This document shows positions 1 through 7,395 of a stretch of DNA of 12,249 nucleotides, piece by piece. The notes under the pieces were generated by a model. The model searched no databases. It was given only the letters and a program-made list of their open reading frames with translations, and was not told the DNA's origin. The stretch covers positions 1 to 12,249 of the forward strand of contig JBLHOS010000087.1 in NCBI GenBank assembly GCA_047623825.1. Reading direction: 5' to 3'. The DNA comes from JBLHOS01 sp047623825. Lineage in GTDB: Bacteria; Pseudomonadota; Alphaproteobacteria; Rhodobacterales; Rhodobacteraceae. The position numbers and the translations under genes are program-made. Position 1 is the stretch's first letter. Each line of letters opens with the position of its first letter.

Positions 1-208
1 GTCAGGGCAATCATGGACGCATCTGTTACCCGGCAGGGTTTTGCAAAGCAAAAGCCCGAGAGGGCATGCCACCATACTTCGACCGCCATTTGTAGAACGA
101 CGCGTTGCTCATCCCGTGCTCGCGGCACAGCTCAGAGACAGGCACACCGCCTTCGGCTTGGCGCAGGATCGCAAGGATTTGGGGTTCGCTGTATCTCGTC
201 ATCTTCAT
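1..208 (-). pseudogene. IS3-family transposase orfA, 5' part, interrupted and cut by the window edge
   Basis: The first 48 codons from the ATG at 208 read as a typical IS3-family OrfA N-terminus: a short helix-turn-helix protein with the family phrases SEPQILAILRQAEGG, LCREHGMSNASFYKWRSKYG and a final GGM. OrfA binds the IS ends and, with OrfB by frameshifting, makes the transposase. After GGM (codon ending at 65) the frame runs into 41 foreign bases and a stop. Past that insert the expected OrfA sequence resumes, DASMIAL, at 23 down to 3, so the gene continues beyond the left edge. An AGGAAA ribosome site lies just upstream of the start. The copy is dead as it stands because 41 nt shifts the frame. 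It lies directly downstream of the kinase pseudogene, in the same direction. I could not place the inverted repeat of this IS. Confidence 0.85.
24..64 (-). repeat. Palindromic insertion element, copy A (41 nt)
   Basis: On the minus strand this is 5' arm CCCTCTC, stem GGGCTTTTGC, loop TTT, stem GCAAAACCC (one bulged C in the first stem), then 3' arm TGCCGGGTAACA. It sits exactly between the GGM codon and the DASM codons of IS3 orfA, so deleting bases 24-64 restores an unbroken ATG-GAT reading. The arms match copies B and C at 11546 and 11823, but the stem sequence does not. I see no clear target-site duplication. It is the same general kind of object as REP or Rickettsia palindromic elements, but it matches neither that I can recall. 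Confidence 0.75.
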
Positions 209-241
209 CTGAATTTCCTCAGGTATCTTGCCGAGAAAATT

Positions 242-1710
242 CTACTTCCGCATCCCCTTACTTTCGGGGGGGATTACCAACTCTTCGAACAATCTGGCGA
301 CAGCCTCGGCGCCTGGATCGGTCTGGCCCTGTAATTGTTCTGGGCTGATATAGGCCGCGTGACCCGCGTTCGCTTTGGACAGAGTCGCTGTGTGTGCCGC
401 GCCTTTGCGAGCAGCCTTGGCTGCCGCCTCCAAGCTTATGTCCAATTCATCCAAGGCAGGTTTGAGGGCGTCGACCATTGTTCGATCGCCAAGATTTGCC
501 CCTCCGATTTTCTGCATCCTCGCCAAACCAGCGCGCAGCGCCGCGTTCATCGGCAGACTACTTGCGGCGGCATCGCCTGCGGCCGTGAAAAAGATTGCAA
601 GCAGCACACCAGACGAGCCGCCCGTGGTCTGGCTCAGCTCTTGACCAATGGCGCGCATCAGTTGCGTGTGATCGGCAAGCGGCAGATGATTGAGGGCGCC
701 GATCAAGGCACGCGATGCCCCAGCCAAGGTTGAACCAGTGTCGCCGTTGGTTGATGTTCAGACCGCAAAGGCTTGATCGGGGGCAGACCATCGGGAAGCT
801 CGAGCACCGACACTGGCTTGATCTCATTGCAGCCCGGCCAGACGCTCATCGGGCACGCCATTGTCAGAAGCTGGATCTCAGCCTCCGTCGCGGGCAAAAC
901 CGAAACCGAGAACCCACGCATGTCGAGCGAGGTCATCAGCGTTGCGGGTCCAACTATAAAACTGATGTTGCGCGCAATAGAGGTGCGCGCCAATTCATAT
1001 GCAATAATCGACATCTCCAGCACCGAAGCGCCGCCCAGATTATTAAGGAGCGCGACGTGTGGCACGTCCTCCATGAACTGGGCTAATTTGTCTGCGACCG
1101 CATCCATGGCCTGCTTGGCGCTGGTATAGTCGATTTGCTCAACGCCAGCCTCGCCGTGGATACCAAGGCCAAGTTCAGCCTTGCCGGCGGCAATTCGATG
1201 TTCCTTGGGTGAGCCAGGAACGGTACAGGTATCCAGCGACATACCAAGGGATTTGGTGCGGGCAATCACACCCTCGGCGGCTTTGGTCATCTCATCAAGT
1301 GAGGCGCCGCCTTCGGCCAGACCTCCAGCGATCTTATGCACGAAAAGTGTTCCTGCGACGCTGCGCGGATTGGGCAGATCAGGCAGCGCGATATCCTCAT
1401 CGACGATCACCATGTTCACCTTCAGTCCAAATGCCCACGCGCGCTCCGCATCAACCGACGGCGACGCAAAGACCTCACCACAGACAGCGGCAGCTAACAT
1501 GCCCTCGCCCACGAAACCTGCATGGCGAGGCTCATGTCCCGATCCGCCGCCAGAGATCAAGGCGACCCTAGACTTGTCCCAATGGTCGCGGATCACGACT
1601 TTGATATGCGGATACCCATCAAGTCCCGCCAGCTTTCCTCCAGAGGTCTGTAGCAGACCATCAATGGCCTCGGTGACGATCGTTTCCTTGGAATTGATGA
1701 ATTAGGTCAT
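242..1710 (-). pseudogene. dhaK: Dihydroxyacetone-type kinase (fused DhaK-DhaL), broken
   Basis: This was a single-chain ATP-dependent ketose kinase: an N-terminal K domain binding dihydroxyacetone (or a related ketose such as erythrulose) through a histidine, and a C-terminal L domain binding Mg-ATP. K-domain marks are GGGSGHEP, the GTLFVHKIAGG stretch and the substrate histidine in GIHGEAG. L-domain marks are GDTGSTLAGAS and TGGSSGVLLAIFFTAAG. Three lesions are visible. The ATG at 1710 (GGAG ribosome site, 11 nt after the ATPase stop) is followed by TAA as codon 3. Around 1447 the text jumps from SVDA to ERAWAFGLKV, skipping the usual NYTGDxxNFG region. Around 733-757 a deletion joins the two domains out of frame and removes the first aspartates of the L-domain DxxxGDGD motif. 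From 1710 the histidine is residue 185, against about 218-220 in known DhaK, so about 34 codons are missing there. A GTG at 1596 is the next start but would lack the conserved N-terminus. Some relatives are tetrulose kinases, so the exact substrate is open. Confidence 0.85.
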
Positions 1711-1721
1711 TCAGTTCTCCA

Positions 1722-2717
1722 TCACGCGACACGCGCGCCGTTGGCATCGAAATAGAAGGGGTTCTGTGGCTGGATCTTGACGACATCGCCGCCGCGCAGT
1801 GGTGTATGGGCATCGGTGACCGTGATCAGATCATGATCCTTGAACGACAAGTGCAGGCGCGTTTGATCGCCCAGATGTTCGATGCGTTTCATAAGGCTGT
1901 TTTCGCCGGTACCCTGTTCAATCTGCTCGGGACGCAAGCCGATTGTTTCGGCCTTCATCGGCGCACCGGGAAACAGCCTTGCGGGCAGTACATTGATCCT
2001 AGGGTGGCCTAGTCGATTGGCCGCGTAAATGCTGACGGGGTTCTCGTAAATCTCACGCGGCGGGCCGAACTGAACAATCCTGCGACGATCAAGCACGCCG
2101 ATATGTGTAGCCATGGTCATGGCCTCGATCTGGTCATGGGTGACATACAGCAGCGTCGCGCCTGAATTTGCCTGAATGCTTTTAAGCTCGACCCTGAGAA
2201 CTGCGCGGAGCTTGGCATCAAGTAAGCTGAGTGGTTCATCCATCAGGTAAACCGATGGGTTTCGAACGAGGGCCCTGCCGATCGGGACGCGCTGCATCTC
2301 ACCACCCGAAGGCTGTGTCGATTTGCGGTCCAGCTTGTGGGATATCTGCAGGATCTCAGCGACCTCGCCGACCTTCCGCGCGATTTCATCGGGGGGCGTG
2401 CGCAACATGGGCGATCTCAGCGGAAAGGCTAGGTTTTCGCGCACGCTCGGATGCGGGTAGAGCGAATATTGTTGGAACACCATGGCTACGTTGCGGTGCG
2501 CTGGGGTCACCCCCGCCATTGATTGCCCACCAATCATCACCTCGCCCCGGTCGGGTCGGTCCAATCCCGACACCATCCTTAGCGTTGTAGTCTTGCCTGC
2601 CCCAGTTGGACCCAAAAGCACCACAAAGGCGCCGTCAGGCACGGTCATCGTTACCTCATCCAGGGCCACGTCCGTCCCAAAGGACTTGGAGACGCCGATC
2701 AGGGATACCTCAGCCAT
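1722..2717 (-). CDS. Sugar/polyol ABC transporter ATP-binding protein (MalK/UgpC type)
   Basis: Cytoplasmic ATPase subunit of a CUT1-type importer, 331 residues, open from ATG to stop. It has Walker A GPTGAGKTT (36-44), the Q-loop glutamine at 82, the ABC signature at 136-140, Walker B VYLMDE (156-161), the H-loop histidine at 194 and a C-terminal TOBE-like regulatory domain with GLRPEQI. The start overlaps the end of the other ATPase gene by 8 nt, so two different ATPases were translationally linked, as in glycerol- or polyol-type importers with paired ATPases. Oddities: the signature reads PSGGE where LSGGE is usual, VPIGRAL follows where a small residue normally replaces the proline, and the D-loop reads SLLDAKLR rather than SxLDAKLR with a polar residue. 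These changes suggest relaxed selection. The gene is formally intact, but I doubt that the protein is fully active. Confidence 0.88.
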   Translation of the reverse strand: MAEVSLIGVSKSFGTDVALDEVTMTVPDGAFVVLLGPTGAGKTTTLRMVSGLDRPDRGEVMIGGQSMAGVTPAHRNVAMVFQQYSLYPHPSVRENLAFPLRSPMLRTPPDEIARKVGEVAEILQISHKLDRKSTQPSGGEMQRVPIGRALVRNPSVYLMDEPLSLLDAKLRAVLRVELKSIQANSGATLLYVTHDQIEAMTMATHIGVLDRRRIVQFGPPREIYENPVSIYAANRLGHPRINVLPARLFPGAPMKAETIGLRPEQIEQGTGENSLMKRIEHLGDQTRLHLSFKDHDLITVTDAHTPLRGGDVVKIQPQNPFYFDANGARVA

Positions 2718-3806
2718 GGCTTAACACTCCTTGATTTGCGACCGACAAAAGGGCCCGCCCGGTTCCCGAGTCAAAGACACTGACCGTGCGCGCATCTAGC
2801 GCCAGCCCCGTCACCCCCCCCACTCGAACCGTGTCACGGCTGGCAAGCCGGGCCTTGACCGTCCCATTCTGCGTGTTGAGAGTTACAATTTGTGTGGTGC
2901 CAAGATATTCGGTCGCCAGCACGCGGCCTTTGTAGGTCGCGCTGTCATCTAACCGCACATGTTCGGGCCGGACGCCCAAGCTTAGGTCGCCCGATGCACC
3001 TTCCAGAAGGCGCGGTATCGAGATGTTTGTCGCTGACAGTTTGACGCTTTCGGTGCCATTTCCGACCATGCCATGGAAATTGAACATGTTCATTGTCGGC
3101 GATCCGGTGAAGTTGGCCACAAACTTGGTCGCGGGCCAATCGTAGATCTCTTGCGGTTTGCCAAATTGTTCGAACATGCCATGGTTCATGACGACGATCT
3201 TGTCGCCCATCTGCATCGCTTCCAGCTGATCATGTGTTACCTAGGCGGTTGTGGCGCCCATTGGGTCATGCAGGCGCGCAGTTCCTCGGACATATGCTCA
3301 CGAAATTCCGCATCCAAAGCCCCCAGTGGTTCGTCCATGAAGAACGCCTTGGGTTCGCGGACGATCGCACGGCCAAGGTCAACGCGTTGCCGGTCACCGC
3401 CCGACAAACCGCCGACAGGACGACTTAGGATGTTTTCAATCCCCAAGATGCGGGCGACCTCCAGAACCCGGCGATTTGCGTCGGCCCGGGACATACCTTG
3501 GCTGAGCAATGGGTAGCTGATATTTTTGCCGACATTCATGTGCGGGTAGAGCGCGAACATCTGGAACACAAAGGCAATGTCGCGTTGGCTGGCCGGTTTC
3601 CGACTGACCTCTTCACCATCAATATAGATCTTGCGCGATGTCGGCAGTGCGAGGCCGGCCATCATCTGCAGCGTCGTGGTCTTACCGCAGCCCGACGGAC
3701 CAAGCAGCATAAAAAACTCACCATCCTCGATTGTGAAGCTTGAGGATTGGACGGCAGTGAAGGCGCCAAATTCCTTGCGAACATGTTCGATACTGATCTG
3801 CGCCAT
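2710..3806 (-). pseudogene. Second ABC transporter ATP-binding protein (MalK/UgpC type), frameshifted
   Basis: Partner ATPase of the same importer. The N-terminal part (3806 down to about 3273) carries Walker A GPSGCGKTT (36-44), Q-loop FVFQ (79-82), signature LSGGD (134-138) and Walker B AFFMDE (154-159). After residue 178 (LRA) one base is missing near 3272; in the corrected frame the text runs LHDPMGATTA, then a TAG at 3243-3241, then VTHDQLEAMQMGDKIVVMNH and the complete C-terminal domain with GVRPEHVRL to the stop at 2710. The TAG stands where the family has tyrosine (VYVTHD). The two lesions are independent, and both fall between Walker B and the H-loop, so neither fragment can be an ATPase. 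The start is 3 nt after the stop of the small membrane protein gene, and the end overlaps the next ATPase by 8 nt. Confidence 0.9.
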
Positions 3807-3809
3807 GGG

Positions 3810-3998
3810 TTACTCCGGAAAATGGCTGACGATGATGAAACCCACCGTGCCGATCAGTGTGACGATGAAGGAATAGGTGAACAGCCACAGCGCAAAGGGC
3901 TGCATCAGCATAAAAACACCCACTGCGATAAGAATGGACGCGACCATTTCCCACGGACCCCGGCAAAACCGCAGCAGACCTTTGATGAAATTTCTCAT
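3810..3998 (-). CDS. Small two-helix membrane protein of the ABC cassette
   Basis: A 62-residue protein with a basic N-terminus (RNFIKGLLRFCRG) followed by two hydrophobic stretches, roughly residues 18-36 and 38-58. This predicts a small integral inner-membrane protein. Its ATG overlaps the stop of the upstream permease as ATGA (3998-3995), and its stop is 3 nt before the ATPase start, so it belongs to the same translational chain. I do not recognise the family. Small membrane proteins occur in some glycerol-type ABC loci (GlpU), but this sequence does not look like the GlpU/DUF2160 proteins I remember. An accessory role in the permease complex is an inference from position only. A longer open frame extends upstream inside the permease gene, but only the ATGA start fits the operon spacing. 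Confidence 0.7.
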   Translation of the reverse strand: MRNFIKGLLRFCRGPWEMVASILIAVGVFMLMQPFALWLFTYSFIVTLIGTVGFIIVSHFPE

Positions 3999-4933
3999 TT
4001 GCGGACCGCCCCGAATATGATCCCGCGCAAGAGGTGTTTGCGCAAAAGGATAGTGAAAATCATGACCGGCAGAAGAAACAGAGTCGCTCCGGCAGCCACG
4101 GCAGGCCAGTCCTGTCCGCTGACGCCGATGATGGTTGGAATGAAGGGTGGCGCAGTTTGCGCGTTGCCAGACGTCAACAACACCGCAAAGGCGTACTCGT
4201 TCCACGCAAAGATCAGACAGAAAATCGCGGTGGAGGCGATGCCCGTGGCGGCTTGCGGTAGAACTACTTTGTAGAACGCTTGGAATCGCGTGTAGCCGTC
4301 AATCAGAGCTGCTTCCTCGTATTCGATCGGGATCTCGTCAATGAACCCTTTCAAAAGCCACACCGAAAGCGACAGGTTTACCGCCGTGTAAAGCAAGATC
4401 ATCCCAATATGGGTGTCCGACAGCCCAAGCGACCGGAACATCAGGAAAATTGGGATCGCGACGGCGATCGACGGCATCATTCGTGTGGACAGGATAAAGA
4501 ACAGCAGGTCGTCTTTCAGCGGGATCCGATAACGTGAAAACGCATAAGCTGCGAGCGTCCCCAGAAATACTGACAGGAAGGTCGAACCAAAGCCGATGAT
4601 GATCGAATTCACGAACCGCTCGCCGTAGCGCGATGGGCCCACAATCGCCATGTCGTATTGTGCCACAATGCGATCATACCAGGTCTCGGGTGGGTTGGCT
4701 GCTAGGAACTCTTCGGACTGACGGGTGCGCGTGGTGAACAGATTAACGTATCCTTCCAAGGTCGGTTCAAACAGCACTTGCGGCGGGTAGGCTATAGCGT
4801 CCGAGGGTGATTTGAAGCCGGTCGAGATAATCCAGATCAGCGGCATCAGAGTAATCATCGCATAGGCCACGACCAGAACGCCCGCGATCCATTTTTGACG
4901 GCCTGAGGGCTCGGTTACGGAATAACTGCTCAT
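3995..4933 (-). CDS. Carbohydrate ABC transporter permease, MalG/UgpE type
   Basis: Inner-membrane channel subunit of a CUT1-type importer, 312 residues, a normal length. It starts with a short cytoplasmic tail and a first membrane helix at about 17-38, followed by a large periplasmic loop and further helices from about 108. The EAA loop that docks on the ATPase is at 206-226 (EEAALIDGYTRFQAFYKVVLP region) with the conserved glycine and the LP end. The start overlaps the stop of the other permease as ATGA at 4933-4930. The frame is clean throughout, unlike most genes of this locus, and no disabling substitution is obvious. The transported compound cannot be read from the sequence; a polyol, sugar or ketose is inferred from the kinase next door. 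Confidence 0.93.
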   Translation of the reverse strand: MSSYSVTEPSGRQKWIAGVLVVAYAMITLMPLIWIISTGFKSPSDAIAYPPQVLFEPTLEGYVNLFTTRTRQSEEFLAANPPETWYDRIVAQYDMAIVGPSRYGERFVNSIIIGFGSTFLSVFLGTLAAYAFSRYRIPLKDDLLFFILSTRMMPSIAVAIPIFLMFRSLGLSDTHIGMILLYTAVNLSLSVWLLKGFIDEIPIEYEEAALIDGYTRFQAFYKVVLPQAATGIASTAIFCLIFAWNEYAFAVLLTSGNAQTAPPFIPTIIGVSGQDWPAVAAGATLFLLPVMIFTILLRKHLLRGIIFGAVRK

Positions 4934-5877
4934 CTTTCTTTCACCTTATTAAGGGCCTTCACGTAGATTGAGGCCAGGCCAAAGACGGTCACAAAAAGAA
5001 TTATCGCGTAGGCTGATGCGTAGCCTGTGCGCCATCTTTCGAAGGCTTCGCGTTTGAGATCTATTGATGTGAGCGTGGTGGTGTTGCCTGGCCCGCCGTC
5101 GGTCAGTTGCACAACCAAGTCGAATATTTTGAAATTCTCGATCCGGCGAAACAGGACTGCCAGCATCAAGAAGGGCATCACCATCGGCACAGTGATCGTC
5201 CAGAACTGCCGCCATTTCGACGCCCGGTCGCATTCGGCGGCTTCATAGATTGAGTCCGGTATCGACCTTAGCCCGGCAAGGCAGATCAACATGACAAATG
5301 GCGTCCACATCCAAGTATCGACGATGATGATCGACCAGGGCGCCAAAGCCACGTCGCCGATCATCGAAAAGCTTGTTGGGTCCGCGCCAATCAAAAAGGC
5401 GATCACATAATTAAAGAGCCCGATTTGCGGCTGGTAGAGGAACGTCCAGAAGTTGCCAACAACGGCCGGGGACAGCATCATCGGAAACACGATGATCGTC
5501 GTCCAAAGATCGTTTCCTTTGAATTTCCGGTTGATCAGCCAAGCCAGTGCAAACCCGATCAGGACCTGAAAAAACAGCGACCATACCAAGAAGTGCGCCG
5601 TCGCCTGCATGGTTTCCCAAGTGTCAGAGTCGGTCAGGATGCGCTGATAGTTCCGAAGCCCGATAAACTCGACTTCAGCATTGGGGCGGTTGACCCGAAA
5701 ATTGGTAAAGCTCAGCCTGATAGTCCAGATCAGAGGGAAAATATTAGCCGCCAACAAAAGGAAAATTGTCGGGGCCACAAAAATCCAGGCGATCGTCCGG
5801 TCGGACAGGCCTCGGATCTTGCGAGCCACGCCGGGCGGCGTCGATTTAGCGACTCGAGATGCTGCCGTCTCTGACAT
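4930..5877 (-). CDS. Carbohydrate ABC transporter permease, MalF/UgpA type
   Basis: First channel subunit of the importer, 315 residues. The N-terminal tail of about 30 residues is followed by membrane helices at roughly 32-54, 94-115, 126-146, 181-203, 231-245 and 288-307. The EAA loop is at 212-231 (YEAAECDRASKWRQFWTITVP); the usual glycine after the aspartate is an arginine here, as I recall is common in this subfamily. The ATG at 5877 has an AAGGAAAG ribosome site just upstream, 115 nt after the binding-protein stop, and the gene ends in an ATGA overlap with the second permease. The frame is intact. It would form the heterodimeric channel with the next gene product. Confidence 0.93.
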   Translation of the reverse strand: MSETAASRVAKSTPPGVARKIRGLSDRTIAWIFVAPTIFLLLAANIFPLIWTIRLSFTNFRVNRPNAEVEFIGLRNYQRILTDSDTWETMQATAHFLVWSLFFQVLIGFALAWLINRKFKGNDLWTTIIVFPMMLSPAVVGNFWTFLYQPQIGLFNYVIAFLIGADPTSFSMIGDVALAPWSIIIVDTWMWTPFVMLICLAGLRSIPDSIYEAAECDRASKWRQFWTITVPMVMPFLMLAVLFRRIENFKIFDLVVQLTDGGPGNTTTLTSIDLKREAFERWRTGYASAYAIILFVTVFGLASIYVKALNKVKER

Positions 5878-5958
5878 TGGACTTTCCTTGCATTCGATTT
5901 TTCAGAGGGGCAAATGTCCGCGGTAGCCTTTTTAGCACAGACTATCGCAAGGATCGCT

Positions 5959-5971
5959 CCCCCAGCCGGGG
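5959..5971. other. Small GC-rich hairpin in the binding protein-permease gap
   Basis: The 115-nt gap between the binding-protein stop and the first permease holds CCCC...GGGG with a four- to five-base loop (CCCCCAGCCGGGG). No T-run follows in either direction, so it is not a convincing terminator. A hairpin here could protect the 3' end of the binding-protein message, as is known for other ABC importers with a highly expressed binding protein. That role is only an inference. Confidence 0.3.
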
Positions 5972-5992
5972 TGACGAAGCCAAGGCTCAAGT

Positions 5993-7162
5993 TTAGCGCA
6001 GGCCTTCTTCTTCGAAGGCTTCGACCCAGTCAGCAACCAGACCGTCAAGCGCCTCTTGTGCGGTGCCGTTACCGGCGATCACGTAGTCATGCACGCGGTC
6101 CTGCATCGCCAGAAGTAGCGATGCGTAGGACGGCTCGGTCCAGAAATCCGTTACGATCGCCATGGAGTCGAGGAAGGTCTGTGCATAAGGCTGATTGGTG
6201 GCAAAGCCGGGGTCTTCGACCACGGCCAGTAGCGCGGAATAGCCACCCATTTTCCACCATTGGGCCTGAACCTCAGGCTGTGCGAACCATGCGACGTATT
6301 CCAGAGCGGCATCGGAGTAAGAGACAACCGAAATGCCTTGGCCACCAAGCTGCGCAAAATGCCCGTCCGGACCTGCTGGATTCGGGAAGTAGCCTGACTG
6401 ATCACCGCCCACGTTCGGGTCAGCGTTCACTCCGGGCCGGAGGAAGGCAAAGTTCATTTGCATCGCAACCTCACCAGATCTGTAGGCGTCGATGTTTTCG
6501 CCCATGTACCAGTTGGAAGAGCCCGGTGGGGTGCAGCAATCATAAAGATCGCGGTAGAATTCCAAACCAGCAACCGCGCCGGGCGAATTCACGAAGCCTT
6601 CGACCTCGTACGGGCTATCAGGGTTGCCGTATTCAAACCCCTAATTATGAAGCGCATTGGTCACGCCCATAAGTTGCGTTGAATTCAGCCTGAAGTTCTG
6701 GCCGTTCGAACCAATCGCGGCGGTAAGTCCAGCCGACCACATGCCCAAACGCGGTCAGGGCCCAATAGTTCGGCGTGTTCTTCGGCCATTCCGAATATCC
6801 GGTCACGGTTTCTGGGATAAAGTCATCCATCGAAATGCCCTGGGCATCGAAGAATTCATTTAGCTGGATGTAGTGACCGGCCTCGGCTGCGCCGCCGATC
6901 CACTGGCTGTCGCCGATCATAAGATCACACAGCTGCCCTCCAGAGTTCAACTCATTGAGCATACGATCCGCACAGTTCGGCCAAGGCACGAATTCAAAAT
7001 TCATCGTATGGCCTGATTGCGCTTCGAAGTCGTTTGATAGCTCGATCAGAGCGTTTGCTGGATCCCATGCCGCCCAACAAAGTGTCAGTTCATCCGCCCG
7101 CGGTAGGCCTGTGCCGCCAATAAGCGCAACTACGCCGGCCGCCAAAGTCCTTTCATTATCAT
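5993..7162 (-). pseudogene. ABC transporter solute-binding protein (CUT1 family), broken
   Basis: This was the periplasmic binding protein that gives the importer its specificity. The N-terminal half (7145-6645) has the end of a signal sequence (GVVALIGGTGLPRADE) and the mature start LTLCWAAWDPANALIEL. The C-terminal half (6670-5993) contains VEGFVNSPGAVAGLEFYRDLYD, SNWYMGENIDAYRSGEVAMQM and QLGGQGISVVSYSD. Lesions: the good ATGs at 7162 and 7156, 8 nt or more after a GGAGGA ribosome site, are one base out of frame with the signal peptide, as if an A was lost from MKRTLAAG. The text jumps from YGRD to MGVTN at 6660-6670 and leaves the two halves in different frames; by memory of relatives about 45 residues are absent. 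A TAG at 6643-6641 replaces an expected tyrosine (NALHN*GFEY). A few residues also appear to be missing near VVSYSD-AALEY. The product cannot be functional. Confidence 0.9.
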
Positions 7163-7222
7163 CTGGAGAGTCCTCCCTGAGTTATGGCGCGGCCCCCCGC
7201 CACACCCCATGGGTAAGATTCA

Positions 7223-7246
7223 TAAATCAGGTACGAACCTGATTTA
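7223..7246. promoter_or_regulatory. LacI-type operator, copy 1 (perfect palindrome)
   Basis: Ten-base perfect inverted repeat: arm TAAATCAGGT, spacer ACGA, arm ACCTGATTTA. The centre is CG, as in most LacI-family operators. It lies between the divergent lacI-type gene and the transport genes. The core TCAGGTACGAACCTGA recurs 30 bp away in copy 2. Binding by the neighbouring regulator is inferred from position and form. Confidence 0.75.
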
Positions 7247-7273
7247 AATATAATTCTGATGTTCGTACCTCAA
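7247..7273 (-). promoter_or_regulatory. Possible promoter of the transport operon
   Basis: On the minus strand TTGAGG (7273-7268) is followed after 15 nt by TATATT (7252-7247), upstream of the binding-protein start. The spacing is short for a sigma-70 promoter; TATTTA at 17 nt is a weaker alternative. The -35 box lies inside one operator copy, and the expected start of transcription lies in the other, as expected for LacI-type repression. Confidence 0.4.
7257..7272. promoter_or_regulatory. LacI-type operator, copy 2
   Basis: TGATGTTCGTACCTCA, whose complement TGAGGTACGAACATCA matches copy 1 at 14 of 16 positions. Its central CG (7264-7265) is 30 bp from the centre of copy 1 (7234-7235), close to three helical turns, so two dimers could bind the same face of the DNA. 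Confidence 0.65.
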
Positions 7274-7395
7274 ATTTTTCTGGAGATCGCGCACCTTTCG
7301 GCATAAGTATCCCTTGATGAAGAATCTAACGGTTTGAAAAAACTAGATTTTTCAATCTCGTGAGCTCTCAAACTGCAAGAAAAAATAGGCTCGAA

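Noticed and set aside
24..64. Copy A read as a terminator for the kinase operon.
   Set aside because: No T-run follows the hairpin, it lies inside IS3 orfA, and its arms match two other copies inside a transposase.
3810..4205. A 131-residue minus-strand reading frame containing the small membrane protein.
   Set aside because: The upstream 69 codons lie wholly within the permease gene in another frame and look like no protein; the ATGA start at 3998 fits the operon.
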